From: Bombella mellum
GTDB lineage: Bacteria; Pseudomonadota; Alphaproteobacteria; Acetobacterales; Acetobacteraceae
Assembly: GCF_014048465.1 (NCBI RefSeq)
Contig: NZ_PDLY01000005.1
Span: forward strand, 124,001 to 188,000
Length of the DNA: 64,000 nt
Reading direction: 5' to 3'
A model generated the notes under the pieces. The model worked only from the letters and a program-made list of their open reading frames with translations, made no database searches and was not told the DNA's origin. Position 1 is the first letter of the stretch, and every line of letters starts with the position of its first letter. This document shows positions 22,149-31,309 of this stretch, one piece after another. A program made the position numbers and the translations under genes.

Positions 22149-23420
22149 ATGGATTATTTCCTGATTGAGGGAGGCCGCCGTCTTGAGGGGCGCATTCCCG
22201 TTGGCGGTGCCAAGAATTCCGGCCTGAAGCTGATGGTGGCCGCCCTGCTTTCCGAAGGTCCCCTCATCCTGTCCAATGTGCCGGATATTGCGGACATCCG
22301 CACCATGCGGCTCCTGCTGGGGCAGCTGGGCTATGACGTGACGGAGGTGGACGGGGCCCGGACGCTCAGCCTGGGCGGGACCATCCGGTCTCTGGAGGCT
22401 CCCTATGACATCGTGTCCCGGATGCGGGCCTCCATTCTGGTGCTGGGGCCGCTGCTGGCCCGTATGGGAGAAGCCCGGGTGTCCCTGCCCGGAGGATGCG
22501 CCATCGGAACCCGCCCGGTGGACCTGCATCTCAGGGGGCTGGAAGCTCTCGGGGCGGAGATCCGGCTGGAGGGGGGCTACATCAATGCCCGTGCCCCCGG
22601 TGGCCTGAAGGGTGGACGTGTGGTCCTGCCTTTCCCCAGCGTGGGAGCCACGGAGAATGTCCTGATGGCAGCCACGCTGGCCCGTGGTACGACCGAGATC
22701 GTCAATGCGGCCCGTGAGCCGGAGATCCTCGACCTTGCCAACTGTCTCAATGCGATGGGGGCACGGATCACCGGGGCGCAGTCTGGCACCATCACGGTGG
22801 AGGGCGTGGACCAGCTTCATGGTGCCCGTTATTCCGTCATGCCGGACCGCATCGAGTGTGGCACCTATGCCTGTGCCGTGGGCATGACCGGTGGTGACGT
22901 TCTTCTGGAAGGTGGCCGCATGGCTGACCAGGAGGCCGTCGTCTATGCCCTCCAGCAGGCTGGCGTGGCGGTCGTGGAAGAGGCGGACGGCCTGCGGGTC
23001 CGGAGTGACGGCAGACTGCGGGGACTGGACCTGACGACGGAGCCTTATCCCGGTTTCCCCACCGACATGCAGGCGCAGTTCATGGCCATGCTGTCCGTGG
23101 CCGAGGGGGCGTCCATGATCACGGAGACGATCTTCGAGAACCGTTTCATGCATGTGCCGGAGCTGAACCGCATGGGGGCCAACATCACCATCCAGGGGCG
23201 GTCAGCCGTGATCCGTGGTGTGGAGCGGCTTTCCGGTGCCAAGGTCATGGCCACGGATCTCAGGGCGTCTTTTTCCCTCATTCTGGCAGGGCTGGTGGCC
23301 GAGGGTGAGACTGAACTCAGCCGGGTCTATCATCTGGACCGTGGCTATGAACATGTGGAGAAGAAGCTCTCCGCCTGTGGGGCCAGGATCAGGCGTGTGA
23401 AGGTTCCTGCAGACGCCTGA
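22149..23420 (+). CDS. murA: UDP-N-acetylglucosamine 1-carboxyvinyltransferase
   Basis: MurA transfers enolpyruvate from PEP to UDP-GlcNAc, the first committed step of peptidoglycan synthesis. The 423-residue product shows the start [12 protein letters not shown] and the active-site cysteine C117 in [11 protein letters not shown]. The conserved [16 protein letters not shown] loop and [15 protein letters not shown] are also present. I chose ATG 22149 because AAGGAGAG precedes it; ATG 22128 and 22131 lie upstream of that site. The 3' end overlaps the convergent LOG-family gene by 32 nt. Confidence 0.97.
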   Translation: MDYFLIEGGRRLEGRIPVGGAKNSGLKLMVAALLSEGPLILSNVPDIADIRTMRLLLGQLGYDVTEVDGARTLSLGGTIRSLEAPYDIVSRMRASILVLGPLLARMGEARVSLPGGCAIGTRPVDLHLRGLEALGAEIRLEGGYINARAPGGLKGGRVVLPFPSVGATENVLMAATLARGTTEIVNAAREPEILDLANCLNAMGARITGAQSGTITVEGVDQLHGARYSVMPDRIECGTYACAVGMTGGDVLLEGGRMADQEAVVYALQQAGVAVVEEADGLRVRSDGRLRGLDLTTEPYPGFPTDMQAQFMAMLSVAEGASMITETIFENRFMHVPELNRMGANITIQGRSAVIRGVERLSGAKVMATDLRASFSLILAGLVAEGETELSRVYHLDRGYEHVEKKLSACGARIRRVKVPADA

Positions 23421-23943
23421 TGACACCGGCTACATCATCCACGACTTCGTAGAGGGTCTGTGCTCCCTCATCGGCAAAGCCCTGTTGGCGTGTGGCGTCC
23501 AGCAGGGCGATGAGCGGGTCGGCCCAGCCACGGGTGTTCAGGATGATGATGGGCCGTCGGCTCAGCCCGAGCTGGCGGTTCACGAGAACTTCCGAGAATT
23601 CGTCAAAGGTGCCGAAGCCACCGGGCAGTACGATGTAGGCATCGGCCATGTCGAACAGTCTGGCCTTGCGGGCGGGCATGTCCTCGGTAATTTCGAGGTC
23701 TGTGACACCTTCATGCAGGATTTCCCGGGCTTCCAGAAAGCGGGGAATGACGCCTTTCACGGTGCCGCCAGCCTGCAGGGTGGCATCGGCCACGGCCCCC
23801 ATGAGGCCTGCCTTGCCACCACCATAGACCAGTGTGATTCCGGCGTTTCCCAGGGCCGTGCCCAGGGCACGGGCGGCCTGCATGTAGGCTGGATCATGTC
23901 CCGTCCGGGAGCCGCAGAAAACGGAACAGCAGCGGATGGTCAT
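23389..23943 (-). CDS. LOG-family (TIGR00730-type) Rossmann-fold protein
   Basis: Proteins of this family act as nucleoside-5'-monophosphate phosphoribohydrolases (the cytokinin-activating LOG type) or related nucleotide hydrolases. The 184-residue product has the family motif [10 protein letters not shown] (residues 107-116) and the N-terminal SVFCGSRTG and [13 protein letters not shown] segments. ATG 23943 is chosen; a GAGGAG ribosome site precedes it, whereas the frame extension upstream lies in the MFS terminator region. It converges on murA with overlapping ends. The physiological substrate is not certain. Confidence 0.9.
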   Translation of the reverse strand: MTIRCCSVFCGSRTGHDPAYMQAARALGTALGNAGITLVYGGGKAGLMGAVADATLQAGGTVKGVIPRFLEAREILHEGVTDLEITEDMPARKARLFDMADAYIVLPGGFGTFDEFSEVLVNRQLGLSRRPIIILNTRGWADPLIALLDATRQQGFADEGAQTLYEVVDDVAGVIRRLQEPSHA

Positions 23944-23966
23944 GGTGGCGGGTCTCCTCTGAACAG

Positions 23967-23997
23967 AAAAATGCCGGGCAGAAACCATGCCCGGCAT
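23967..23997 (-). terminator. Intrinsic terminator after the MFS gene
   Basis: ATGCCGGGCA (23971-23980) and TGCCCGGCAT (23988-23997) form a perfect 10-bp stem, followed on the minus strand by TTTT. It separates the MFS gene from the LOG-family gene. Confidence 0.9.
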
Positions 23998-24061
23998 TCC
24001 AGTATGATGATAGCTCCGAGACGGGAAACCGGAGTGGCGTCCCGCCTCAATGGAGGAGCTG

Positions 24062-25303
24062 TCAGGTGGTGCTCTTCGGCACGCCGCAGCCCGGGATGCG
24101 GGAGAAGGCCGCACTGAAGGCAATGCCGCTGACGCAGAGGACGCCGGCCACGGCGAACATGGTACCCCAGCCCATGTGGTCACGCAGGCCACCCATGAAC
24201 CAGCTGGAGACCACGATGGTCAGGTCCGTGAAGATGGAATAGGCGGCAATCAGGATGCCGTTATATTCCGGCCCGTCGGTCTTGACGGCCATGGTGCCCA
24301 TGGCGGGGAAGAGCAGGGAGAAGCCCGCACCCGTCAGTGCAGCACCGATCAGGCCACCCGTGGGGTTGTGCACCAGACAGAAGACGGCCATGGCCACGGC
24401 TTCCGTCACCAGGGACATGTAGGCGATCGGCACGCCGCCATGCTTGTCGATCTGGCCGGAGACGAAGATACGCATGAAGATGAAGCAGGCAGCGAAGACG
24501 CCAAAGGCGACGCCCAGACCGGTCCAGTGGTTTTCCGTGTAATACAGGGCAAGGAAGCTGTTCACCGTGCCAAAGCCGACAGAACCGGCAGCCAGGGCGG
24601 CACCGTAGGGCAGGACTTTCTTGACGGCGAGACCGAAGGACATCGGCTTGCCTTTGCCAGCCAGCGGCTTGATGGCCTTGTAGAAGGTCAGCAGGATGAA
24701 GCCGCCGACACCCAGGGCCACTTCCACCATGCCGACCGGCAGAAGCTGGATGGTCGGCAGGAGAGTGCTGAGGAACTGCCCGACGGTCACGCCGACGGCG
24801 ATCCCGCCATAGGAGGTGACACCGTTCCAGGAAATGGCCACGGAAGAATGGGCCGGGCCGACACGGCGCAGGTTCCATGCCGTGACGGATGTGGAGGTGC
24901 AGCTCTCCGACCAGCCGATGAACAGACGGCTGATGAGGGCGATGCCGAGGGCGATGTAACGGGATGTGTCATTCAGCCCCATGAGGCCGGGGATCAGGGC
25001 TGCAAGACAGACGAGCAGGCCGGAAATGGCACAGAAGATGAGACCGTATCTCAGGACGGTCTTGGGGCCGTAGACGTCAATGCGGTGACCGACGATCATG
25101 CGGCCCATGGCCGTGCCGATATATTGCAGGGAGATGGTGCTGGCTGCGACGGCCGTCGTGAAACCCAGCGTGTTGTGTACGAACTGGGCCCCGATGATGG
25201 CATTGGGCAGTCCGATGACGAAATAGACGAGTAGGTTGAATAGGACTACAGGCATGACCCGCATGGTTGGCGAGCACGTGTAGGTTGCGTCTTCATCAGA
25301 CAT
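24062..25303 (-). CDS. MFS transporter (YfcJ/YhhS-like)
   Basis: This is a 413-residue inner-membrane carrier with about 12 transmembrane segments. It resembles the YhhS/YfcJ group of predicted sugar or drug efflux permeases. Seen: GTAMGRMIVGHRIDVYGPK, the MFS loop 2-3 motif, and RLFIGWSESCTSTSVTAWN in the helix 4-5 region. I chose ATG 25303, preceded by AAAGGGGACG, rather than the extension to 25378. The gene ends at its own terminator, so it is probably monocistronic. The substrate is not known. Confidence 0.88.
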   Translation of the reverse strand: MSDEDATYTCSPTMRVMPVVLFNLLVYFVIGLPNAIIGAQFVHNTLGFTTAVAASTISLQYIGTAMGRMIVGHRIDVYGPKTVLRYGLIFCAISGLLVCLAALIPGLMGLNDTSRYIALGIALISRLFIGWSESCTSTSVTAWNLRRVGPAHSSVAISWNGVTSYGGIAVGVTVGQFLSTLLPTIQLLPVGMVEVALGVGGFILLTFYKAIKPLAGKGKPMSFGLAVKKVLPYGAALAAGSVGFGTVNSFLALYYTENHWTGLGVAFGVFAACFIFMRIFVSGQIDKHGGVPIAYMSLVTEAVAMAVFCLVHNPTGGLIGAALTGAGFSLLFPAMGTMAVKTDGPEYNGILIAAYSIFTDLTIVVSSWFMGGLRDHMGWGTMFAVAGVLCVSGIAFSAAFSRIPGCGVPKSTT

Positions 25304-25578
25304 GAGCGTCCCCTTTGAAGTGTTCCGCAGCCGTGCCCACTTATGTCTGTAACCGGCACAGCCTTTCCTAGAAATCAACCATAGGTGAGAAAGCTCCTTC
25401 CGTCACGAGGCAATGGTTTGCTCAGCTTGCATAGTAGTGAATGGCTGCCATGCAGTGGTCTGCTGCTCGGGCGGGCAGTAGGCGGGCGTAAAGCATTTCC
25501 CTTTCGTCCAGCCTTCATGATAGAGGGCGGAGACAACCATGATGACCGACCCAGCCAACTAGTATGGGGGCCTGTGTG

Positions 25579-26154
25579 ATGACTGACGACGAGATCAGGA
25601 AAGCCTGCGAGGAAGCGGGCTATCAGATTCTCTCTTCCGAGATGGTATATGAGAATCCTTGGACAGCCGTGCGTGAAGACCGGATCATCCATCCCGGTGG
25701 CCGGAAGGGCCTGTATGGCGTCGTGGAGCGGGGGCCGTTTGCCGTCATCATGCCCATGCATGCCGACGGACGTGTCACGCTGGTCCAGCAGTTCCGCTAT
25801 CCGGTGGGCAGGCGTCTCTGGGAGTTCCCGATGGGGATGTGGGAGACACGCCCCGACGCCGATGCCGAGGAGCTGGCCCTGGGTGAGCTGCGGGAAGAGA
25901 CCGGCCTGCGTGCCGGGGAGCTGATCCATGCGGGCACGCTGTATCAGGGGGCCGGTTATTCCACGCAGATGGGGCATGTCTTTCTTGCCCGGAATCTCGT
26001 CCGTGGTGATGCCGAGCGGGAAGCGACGGAAGCGGACATGAAGGTGAAGGATGTGCCGCTCGCCGAGTTCGACCGCATGATTGCCGATGGAGAGATGACC
26101 TGCATGGTCACCCTGGCGGCCTATGCCCAGATACGGGCACGGGGTCTGATCTGA
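25579..26154 (+). CDS. NUDIX hydrolase (ADP-ribose pyrophosphatase-like)
   Basis: This is a predicted hydrolase of nucleoside diphosphates linked to another moiety, with ADP-ribose-type substrates likely. The 191-residue product has a NUDIX box ending GELREETGLRAGEL, preceded by WEFPMGMWETRP. The VQQFRYPVGRRLWEFP segment is typical of the ADP-ribose pyrophosphatase group. I start it at ATG 25579 (MTDDEIRK); ATG 25564 is an in-frame alternative five codons upstream. The next ORF (membrane protein) begins very close or overlaps, depending on its true start. Confidence 0.87.
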   Translation: MTDDEIRKACEEAGYQILSSEMVYENPWTAVREDRIIHPGGRKGLYGVVERGPFAVIMPMHADGRVTLVQQFRYPVGRRLWEFPMGMWETRPDADAEELALGELREETGLRAGELIHAGTLYQGAGYSTQMGHVFLARNLVRGDAEREATEADMKVKDVPLAEFDRMIADGEMTCMVTLAAYAQIRARGLI

Positions 26155-26300
26155 CCTTTTCCGACCGGACTGACGGACCGGAGGGGCTGACGCCTTTCCG
26201 GGCCCGTGACCTGCTGCGTCCTGCCATCCTGATCCTGTGTCTGGCGGGTGGCCCGCTGCTGCTCTGGCAGGTTCCGGCCATCCAGCACGGGCTGGGCCTG

Positions 26301-26840
26301 ATGCGGGACTGGGCCGGGCGGCCTCATGCCGCCCTGCATGTGTTGCCGCTGGCCGTCCTGTACTGTGCGTTCGGCCTGCCCCGGCAGGCTCTCTGTTTCG
26401 TGCTGGGAGCCGGGTTCGGCGTCGGGACCGGCCTGGTGGAGGCCAGCCTTGCCTATGGGGCCGGTGCCCTGCTGGGCTATGGCTGGGGCCGGTTCTGGTG
26501 GCGGGGGCGGACCTTCAGGGACGGGCCCCTGTCGTGGTTCATACGGGCCGGACGGCGGGCACCGTTCCGTACGGTGCTCTCTGCCCGGCTTCTGCCTGTC
26601 GGGTCCGCCCTTCTGGTGTCGGTGTCATCGGGGATGGCCGGTCTGGCCGCAGGGCGGTTTGCACTGGCCACAATGCTGGGGGGACTGCCCCAGAATCTGG
26701 TTTTTCTTCTGGCCGGTAGCGGTGTAGAACTGCGCCACGGATGGGCCCTCGTGGCGGCCGCCATGCTGGTGCTCGTCTCGGCGGGGCTGGGATGTTGGGT
26801 GCTGCGGGGGTTTCACAGAGAGATGAGAAAGGCGGGGTAG
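26301..26840 (+). CDS. Small membrane protein, VTT/DedA-like (start unsure)
   Basis: This hydrophobic protein of at least 179 residues has the look of the VTT (SNARE-associated/TVP38/DedA) family. The segment LPLAVLYCAFGLPRQALCF with a glycine-rich loop (GAGFGVGTG) is followed by an SARLLPVGSALLVSVSSGMAG stretch and ATMLGGLPQNLVFLLAG. The open frame continues upstream to about 26151 and would add another hydrophobic helix (LLRPAILILCL). No ATG, GTG or TTG occurs there, so either a rare start is used or the protein begins at ATG 26301. It lies between NUDIX and a Bcr/CflA-type transporter. Function unknown. Confidence 0.6.
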   Translation: MRDWAGRPHAALHVLPLAVLYCAFGLPRQALCFVLGAGFGVGTGLVEASLAYGAGALLGYGWGRFWWRGRTFRDGPLSWFIRAGRRAPFRTVLSARLLPVGSALLVSVSSGMAGLAAGRFALATMLGGLPQNLVFLLAGSGVELRHGWALVAAAMLVLVSAGLGCWVLRGFHREMRKAG

Positions 26841-26846
26841 CGGAGC

Positions 26847-28109
26847 ATGAAGACGTCACGGTCTGGTTTTTTTGAACATGCCCTGATCGGAAAACCGGTG
26901 ATCAAGGGGGGGAAGATGCCTTTCTGGCTGCCGCTCCTGCTGGGAACGCTGACGGCCGTCGGCCCGGTATCGACGGACATCTATCTGCCAGCCCTGCCGG
27001 AGATGGAGCATCAGCTTGGGTCCGCCCCGGGGACGGGCAGCCTGACCATGGCGGCCTGGGTGGCGGGGCTGGCCATCGGGCAGATCATCGTCGGGCCGGT
27101 GACGGACCGTTTCGGCCGCCGTCGTCCGCTGCTCGTGGGCACCCTGTTCTATGCCCTGGCCGCAGCAGGCTGCGCCCTCTCGACTTCCATGCCCATGCTC
27201 TGTTTCTTCAGGGCTTTTGCTGCCCTGATGGGGGCTGCCAGCCTCGTGGTGCCCAATGCCTGCGTCAGGGACCTGACGGTCGGTGACGCCACGGCCAAGA
27301 TGATGTCCCGCCTCATCCTCATACAGGGTGTGGTTCCCATCCTGGCACCGGCCCTGGGCGGGTTTGCTCTCCAGTTCATCGACTGGCGGGACATTTTCTG
27401 GGCGACGTCGCTTTATGGTGTGGTGGGGCTGCTGGCCGTCTTCCTTTTCCTGCCGGAAACGCTGGATCAGGAAAGTCGCCACCCCATGCGACTTCTGGCC
27501 ATCATCACCCGGTATGGTCAGACCCTGAGGGACAGGAACTATCGTTTCAATGCGCTGATCTGGATGGTGCAGGGGTTTGTCGTGTTCACCTATCTGACGG
27601 CGGCCCCGTTCCTCTTCGAGAGCGTGTATGCGTTCACGCCGTTCCAGTATGGCGTGCTGTTTGGCGTGATGGCGGTGTGCATGATCGGTTCGTCCCAGAT
27701 CAATGCCTGGCTGCTGAACTACTATCACAGCCGGACCCTGCTCCGGGCCGGGCTTGCCATCAGCTGTGTCGGGGCGGCCGTGCTGCTGGGGCTGGCCATC
27801 TGGTCCGCACTGGATGTCGATGCGGCAGGGCATCTCAGGCACGTCTATCTCTGGCCGCTGTTCGGGGCGATGCTCTGTGCGCTGGGGCCGGGGGGCTGCA
27901 TCGGCCCCAATGCCATGGCCGGTGCCCTGCTGACGCAGGGGCGCAATGCTGGCGTGGCCACCGCCCTGGCAGGGACGGGGCAGTATGTGTTCGGCATTCT
28001 GGCCAGCGTCATGTTCTCATGGCTGCCGGTGGGCACGGCCATCCCGATGGGGGGGATGCTTCTGGTGGGATTCCTCGTCATGGCCCTGTTCGCCCGCATG
28101 GCCCCCTGA
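26847..28109 (+). CDS. Bcr/CflA-family multidrug MFS transporter
   Basis: This is a 420-residue proton-driven efflux carrier with about 12 helices. The family-defining first helix region is TLTAVGPVSTDIYLPALP. Loop 2-3 shows QIIVGPVTDRFGRRRPLL. VVPNACVRDL and GGFALQFIDWRDIFW are also typical of Bcr/CflA. ATG 26847 is used; MPFWLPLLL at residue 24 is an alternative start close to the first helix. It follows the VTT-like gene by 6 nt, suggesting one transcript. The substrate is not known. Confidence 0.9.
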   Translation: MKTSRSGFFEHALIGKPVIKGGKMPFWLPLLLGTLTAVGPVSTDIYLPALPEMEHQLGSAPGTGSLTMAAWVAGLAIGQIIVGPVTDRFGRRRPLLVGTLFYALAAAGCALSTSMPMLCFFRAFAALMGAASLVVPNACVRDLTVGDATAKMMSRLILIQGVVPILAPALGGFALQFIDWRDIFWATSLYGVVGLLAVFLFLPETLDQESRHPMRLLAIITRYGQTLRDRNYRFNALIWMVQGFVVFTYLTAAPFLFESVYAFTPFQYGVLFGVMAVCMIGSSQINAWLLNYYHSRTLLRAGLAISCVGAAVLLGLAIWSALDVDAAGHLRHVYLWPLFGAMLCALGPGGCIGPNAMAGALLTQGRNAGVATALAGTGQYVFGILASVMFSWLPVGTAIPMGGMLLVGFLVMALFARMAP

Positions 28110-28204
28110 TGGCAGGAAGGAGAGCCGTCCCTTTCAAAAGGACGGCACAAGGGCCTATAAGGGGGGCTTCGTGCATATCGTGACCTGTAACGTGAAGGCC
28201 CGCC

Positions 28205-28744
28205 ATGTCCTTTGAAGACCCCGCTCCGCTGGATTTGAAACAGTACATCCGTGAGGTTCCGGATTTTCCGAAGCCGGGCATCCTGTTCTATGACATTTCC
28301 ACCCTGATCCGGAATCCGGAAGCGTGGCAGGTGGCCACGGGGCGTCTGGCGCAGACGGTGGCCCGTTTCCAGCCGGACCTTCTGGCGGGGATCGAGAGCC
28401 GTGGCTTCCTCACGGCAGCTCCACTGGCAACCCGTCTCGGCTGTGGCTTCACCATGCTGCGCAAGCCGGGCAAGCTGCCGGGCAGGACCATTTCCCACAG
28501 ATACAGCCTCGAATATGGCGAGGATGAGCTGCACATCCAGGCGGATGCTGTCCGTCCCGGCCAGCGTGTGGTGGTGCTGGATGATCTTCTGGCAACCGGC
28601 GGCACGCTGGCCGCTTCCATCGACCTTCTGCGCAAGGCTGGGGCCGAGGTTGTCGGTGCCTCCGTGATGATCGAGCTGCTGGCTCTGGGAGGCCGTGGAA
28701 AGGTTGACGTGCCGGTCACGTCCCTTCTGACATACGAGGACTGA
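28205..28744 (+). CDS. apt: Adenine phosphoribosyltransferase
   Basis: Apt salvages adenine to AMP using PRPP. The 179-residue product has the typical N-terminus [18 protein letters not shown]. The [14 protein letters not shown] loop and the PRPP-binding motif [14 protein letters not shown] are also present. ATG 28205 is used. The gene lies 95 nt after the Bcr-type transporter and 27 nt before hrpB. Confidence 0.96.
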   Translation: MSFEDPAPLDLKQYIREVPDFPKPGILFYDISTLIRNPEAWQVATGRLAQTVARFQPDLLAGIESRGFLTAAPLATRLGCGFTMLRKPGKLPGRTISHRYSLEYGEDELHIQADAVRPGQRVVVLDDLLATGGTLAASIDLLRKAGAEVVGASVMIELLALGGRGKVDVPVTSLLTYED

Positions 28745-28771
28745 GCCGGGACAGGGCCTACAGGAGGCAGC

Positions 28772-31261
28772 ATGATGTCGGATTCCCTGCCCGTGACGGC
28801 GGTCCTGCCGGCTTTGCTGGAGGCACTGGCTTCTGGCTCCAATGCCGTGCTTGTGGCCCCGCCGGGTGCCGGGAAGACCACGGCCGTGCCGCCTTTTCTG
28901 CTGGAGGCTGCGCCTGACTGGCTGGGGGATGGCCGTATCCTGCTTGTGGAGCCACGGCGTGTGGCCGTGCGGGGAGCGGCTCAGCGCATGGCGGCCCTGC
29001 GGGGTGAAGTCCCCGGCGGGGTGATCGGCTATCGCACCCGCATCGACAGTGCCGTTTCGGCCCGGACCCGTATTGAGGTCGTCACGGAGGGTCTGCTGGT
29101 CCGCCGCCTGCTGGCAGACCCCCTGCTGGATGGCGTATCTGCCGTCCTGTTTGATGAAGTGCATGAGCGGTCTCTGGATGGCGACACGGCTCTGGGGTTC
29201 TGCCGGGACATGCAGCAGAGCCTGCGGCCGGAGCTGCGGCTCGTGGCCATGTCCGCCACGCTGGATGCGGGCATTTTCACGACCGCCCTCCAGGCTCCGC
29301 TGATCGAGAGTGACGGACGGCAGCACCCGGTGGAGGTTCGCTACCGGCGGGACATTGCCCATCTGCGTGATCTGCCGGAGAGCTGTGCCCAGGCCGTGGC
29401 ACAGGCCTGGCGGGAGGAAGAAGGCTCCATTCTGGCATTCCTGCCCGGGGTGGGAGAAATCCGCAGGGCGCAGGCCAGTCTTCAGGGACTTCTTGGGGAC
29501 CATGTGCCCGTCTATCCTCTTTACGGGGAGCAGTCGGTGGAGGATCAGGCCCGTGCGCTGGCCCCGGAGTCTGGGCGGCGCATCGTGCTGGCGACATCCA
29601 TTGCCGAAACGTCCGTGACGGTTCCCGGTGTGCGTGTGGTGGTGGATGGTGGCTGGCGGCGTCTGCCCCAGCGTGATGCCGGTACGGGCCTGTCCCGCCT
29701 TCATACACGGCGCATTTCCCGGACAACGGCGGAACAGAGGGCTGGCCGTGCGGGGCGTCAGGCCCCCGGTATTGCCATCCGTCTCTGGTCTGAAATGACC
29801 CAGCGCAGCCTGATCGTGCAGGAAGTCCCCGCCATAAGGGAGGCGGACCTGTGTGATTTTGCCCTCGTGACGGCAGCCTGGCAGCAGGCGATGGGCACGG
29901 CCCCGGCGGCCCTGCCGCTCATCGAGCCAGCCCCGGAGGGGGGACTGACCGCAGCGCAGTCCCTTCTCCAGTTTCTGGGGGCCCTGGATGGTGAGCGGGA
30001 GCTGACGGCTCTGGGGCAGCGGATGGTCGGGTTTGGCACGCATCCACGGCTGGCTGCGATGCTCTGCGCTGCCCGGACGGCGGAGGAGATGGCTGTGGCG
30101 GCCTGTCTGGCGGCCCTTCTGGAAGAACGTGACCCGCTGGGAGGGCATGGTGGCCGGGGAGGAGAGGCCTCCGCTGATCTCCGGCTGCGCCTGAAACTCT
30201 TCATGCAGGATGATGCCCGTGTCCCCAGACATGTGCTGCGGCAGCTCCGCCATGCTGCGGGGCGGTTCCTGCACCGGGCCGGGCAGGGGACAGGGCAGGA
30301 TGGTCTTGCGGACCTCGTGAGCGATGGACTGACGGGTCACGTCGCAGGGCGTCTGGTGGCGGCGGGGTTCCCTGACCGTCTGGCCCAGCGGACCAGTGCC
30401 GATGGACGGTACCGTCTGGCAGGAGGTGGCAGTGCCCGTCTGGGGTCGACGGACCCGCTGGTGCAGGAGGACCTTCTGGCCGGGGCGGCCTTCCATGTCC
30501 GCAAGGGGACGGACATGACCCTTGCGGCTCCGGTCACGCTGGAGACCCTGCCCGATGCCGTGCAGGCCAGCCTGAAGGAGCAGCGGGAACCGGCCCTTGA
30601 CGGTACATCGGGCAAGGTTGTTGTCCGGCAGAGGCTGCGGCTGGGCAATCTGGTGCTGAAGGACCGTAATGTCCCCCCCGAGGCGGAAGACATCATGGCG
30701 GCCCTTCTGGCGAAGGTGCGGTCTGATCTGGCCCGGCATCTGGACTGGTCGGCGGCGGCCCGTCAGTTTCAGGCCCGTGTCGCTTTGGCCCGGACGCATT
30801 ATGCGCCCCATCTGCCTGATCTGTCTGACGAGGTTCTGGCCGAGGACATGGAATGGCTGGAACCGTGGCTTGCGGGGCTGGACCGGCTCACACAGGTTCA
30901 GGAGCTGGACCTTGCGGCTATTCTGGCCAGTTGTCTGTCCTATGAGGACAGGCAGGAGCTTGATCGCCAGCTTCCATCTCACGTGGCCCTAAAGGTCGGG
31001 CGCAGGCGTATTGACTATACGACGGTCGTGCCGTCCCTTTCTGCCCGGGCGCAGGACTTTTATGGCACCACGGCCCTGCCGAAGCTGGCCGGTGGACGGG
31101 TGCCGCTTCATGCCACCCTGCTGTCCCCTGCCGGACGGCCACAGGCCGTGACGGCGGACCTTGCCCAGTTCTGGACGTCAGGCTGGCGGGACATGCGGCG
31201 GGACATGAGGGGGCGATATCCCAGACATAAATGGCCTGAAAATCCTGCCGAGGAAGCCTGA
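28772..31261 (+). CDS. hrpB: ATP-dependent RNA helicase HrpB
   Basis: This DEAH-type helicase of 829 residues is an HrpB family member. Walker A is APPGAGKTT (about 29-37), motif Ia is EPRRVAVRGAAQRMA, and Walker B is the DEVHERS variant. Motif III is MSATLD, and motif VI is TAEQRAGRAGR. A C-terminal HrpB-specific domain of several hundred residues follows. The start ATG 28772 has a strong ACAGGAGG site. The length is close to that of E. coli HrpB. Its cellular RNA substrate is not established. Confidence 0.95.
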   Translation: MMSDSLPVTAVLPALLEALASGSNAVLVAPPGAGKTTAVPPFLLEAAPDWLGDGRILLVEPRRVAVRGAAQRMAALRGEVPGGVIGYRTRIDSAVSARTRIEVVTEGLLVRRLLADPLLDGVSAVLFDEVHERSLDGDTALGFCRDMQQSLRPELRLVAMSATLDAGIFTTALQAPLIESDGRQHPVEVRYRRDIAHLRDLPESCAQAVAQAWREEEGSILAFLPGVGEIRRAQASLQGLLGDHVPVYPLYGEQSVEDQARALAPESGRRIVLATSIAETSVTVPGVRVVVDGGWRRLPQRDAGTGLSRLHTRRISRTTAEQRAGRAGRQAPGIAIRLWSEMTQRSLIVQEVPAIREADLCDFALVTAAWQQAMGTAPAALPLIEPAPEGGLTAAQSLLQFLGALDGERELTALGQRMVGFGTHPRLAAMLCAARTAEEMAVAACLAALLEERDPLGGHGGRGGEASADLRLRLKLFMQDDARVPRHVLRQLRHAAGRFLHRAGQGTGQDGLADLVSDGLTGHVAGRLVAAGFPDRLAQRTSADGRYRLAGGGSARLGSTDPLVQEDLLAGAAFHVRKGTDMTLAAPVTLETLPDAVQASLKEQREPALDGTSGKVVVRQRLRLGNLVLKDRNVPPEAEDIMAALLAKVRSDLARHLDWSAAARQFQARVALARTHYAPHLPDLSDEVLAEDMEWLEPWLAGLDRLTQVQELDLAAILASCLSYEDRQELDRQLPSHVALKVGRRRIDYTTVVPSLSARAQDFYGTTALPKLAGGRVPLHATLLSPAGRPQAVTADLAQFWTSGWRDMRRDMRGRYPRHKWPENPAEEA

Positions 31262-31309
31262 TTCAGAGCCGATATGGCTGACGGGGTGGAGTGCCCCGTG
31301 TGTGAAAGG

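Noticed and set aside
27845-30982. Long open frame (1,045 codons) on the minus strand
   Set aside because: It lies opposite apt and hrpB, whose products carry clear family motifs; the antisense frame is a GC-rich shadow with no recognisable protein features.
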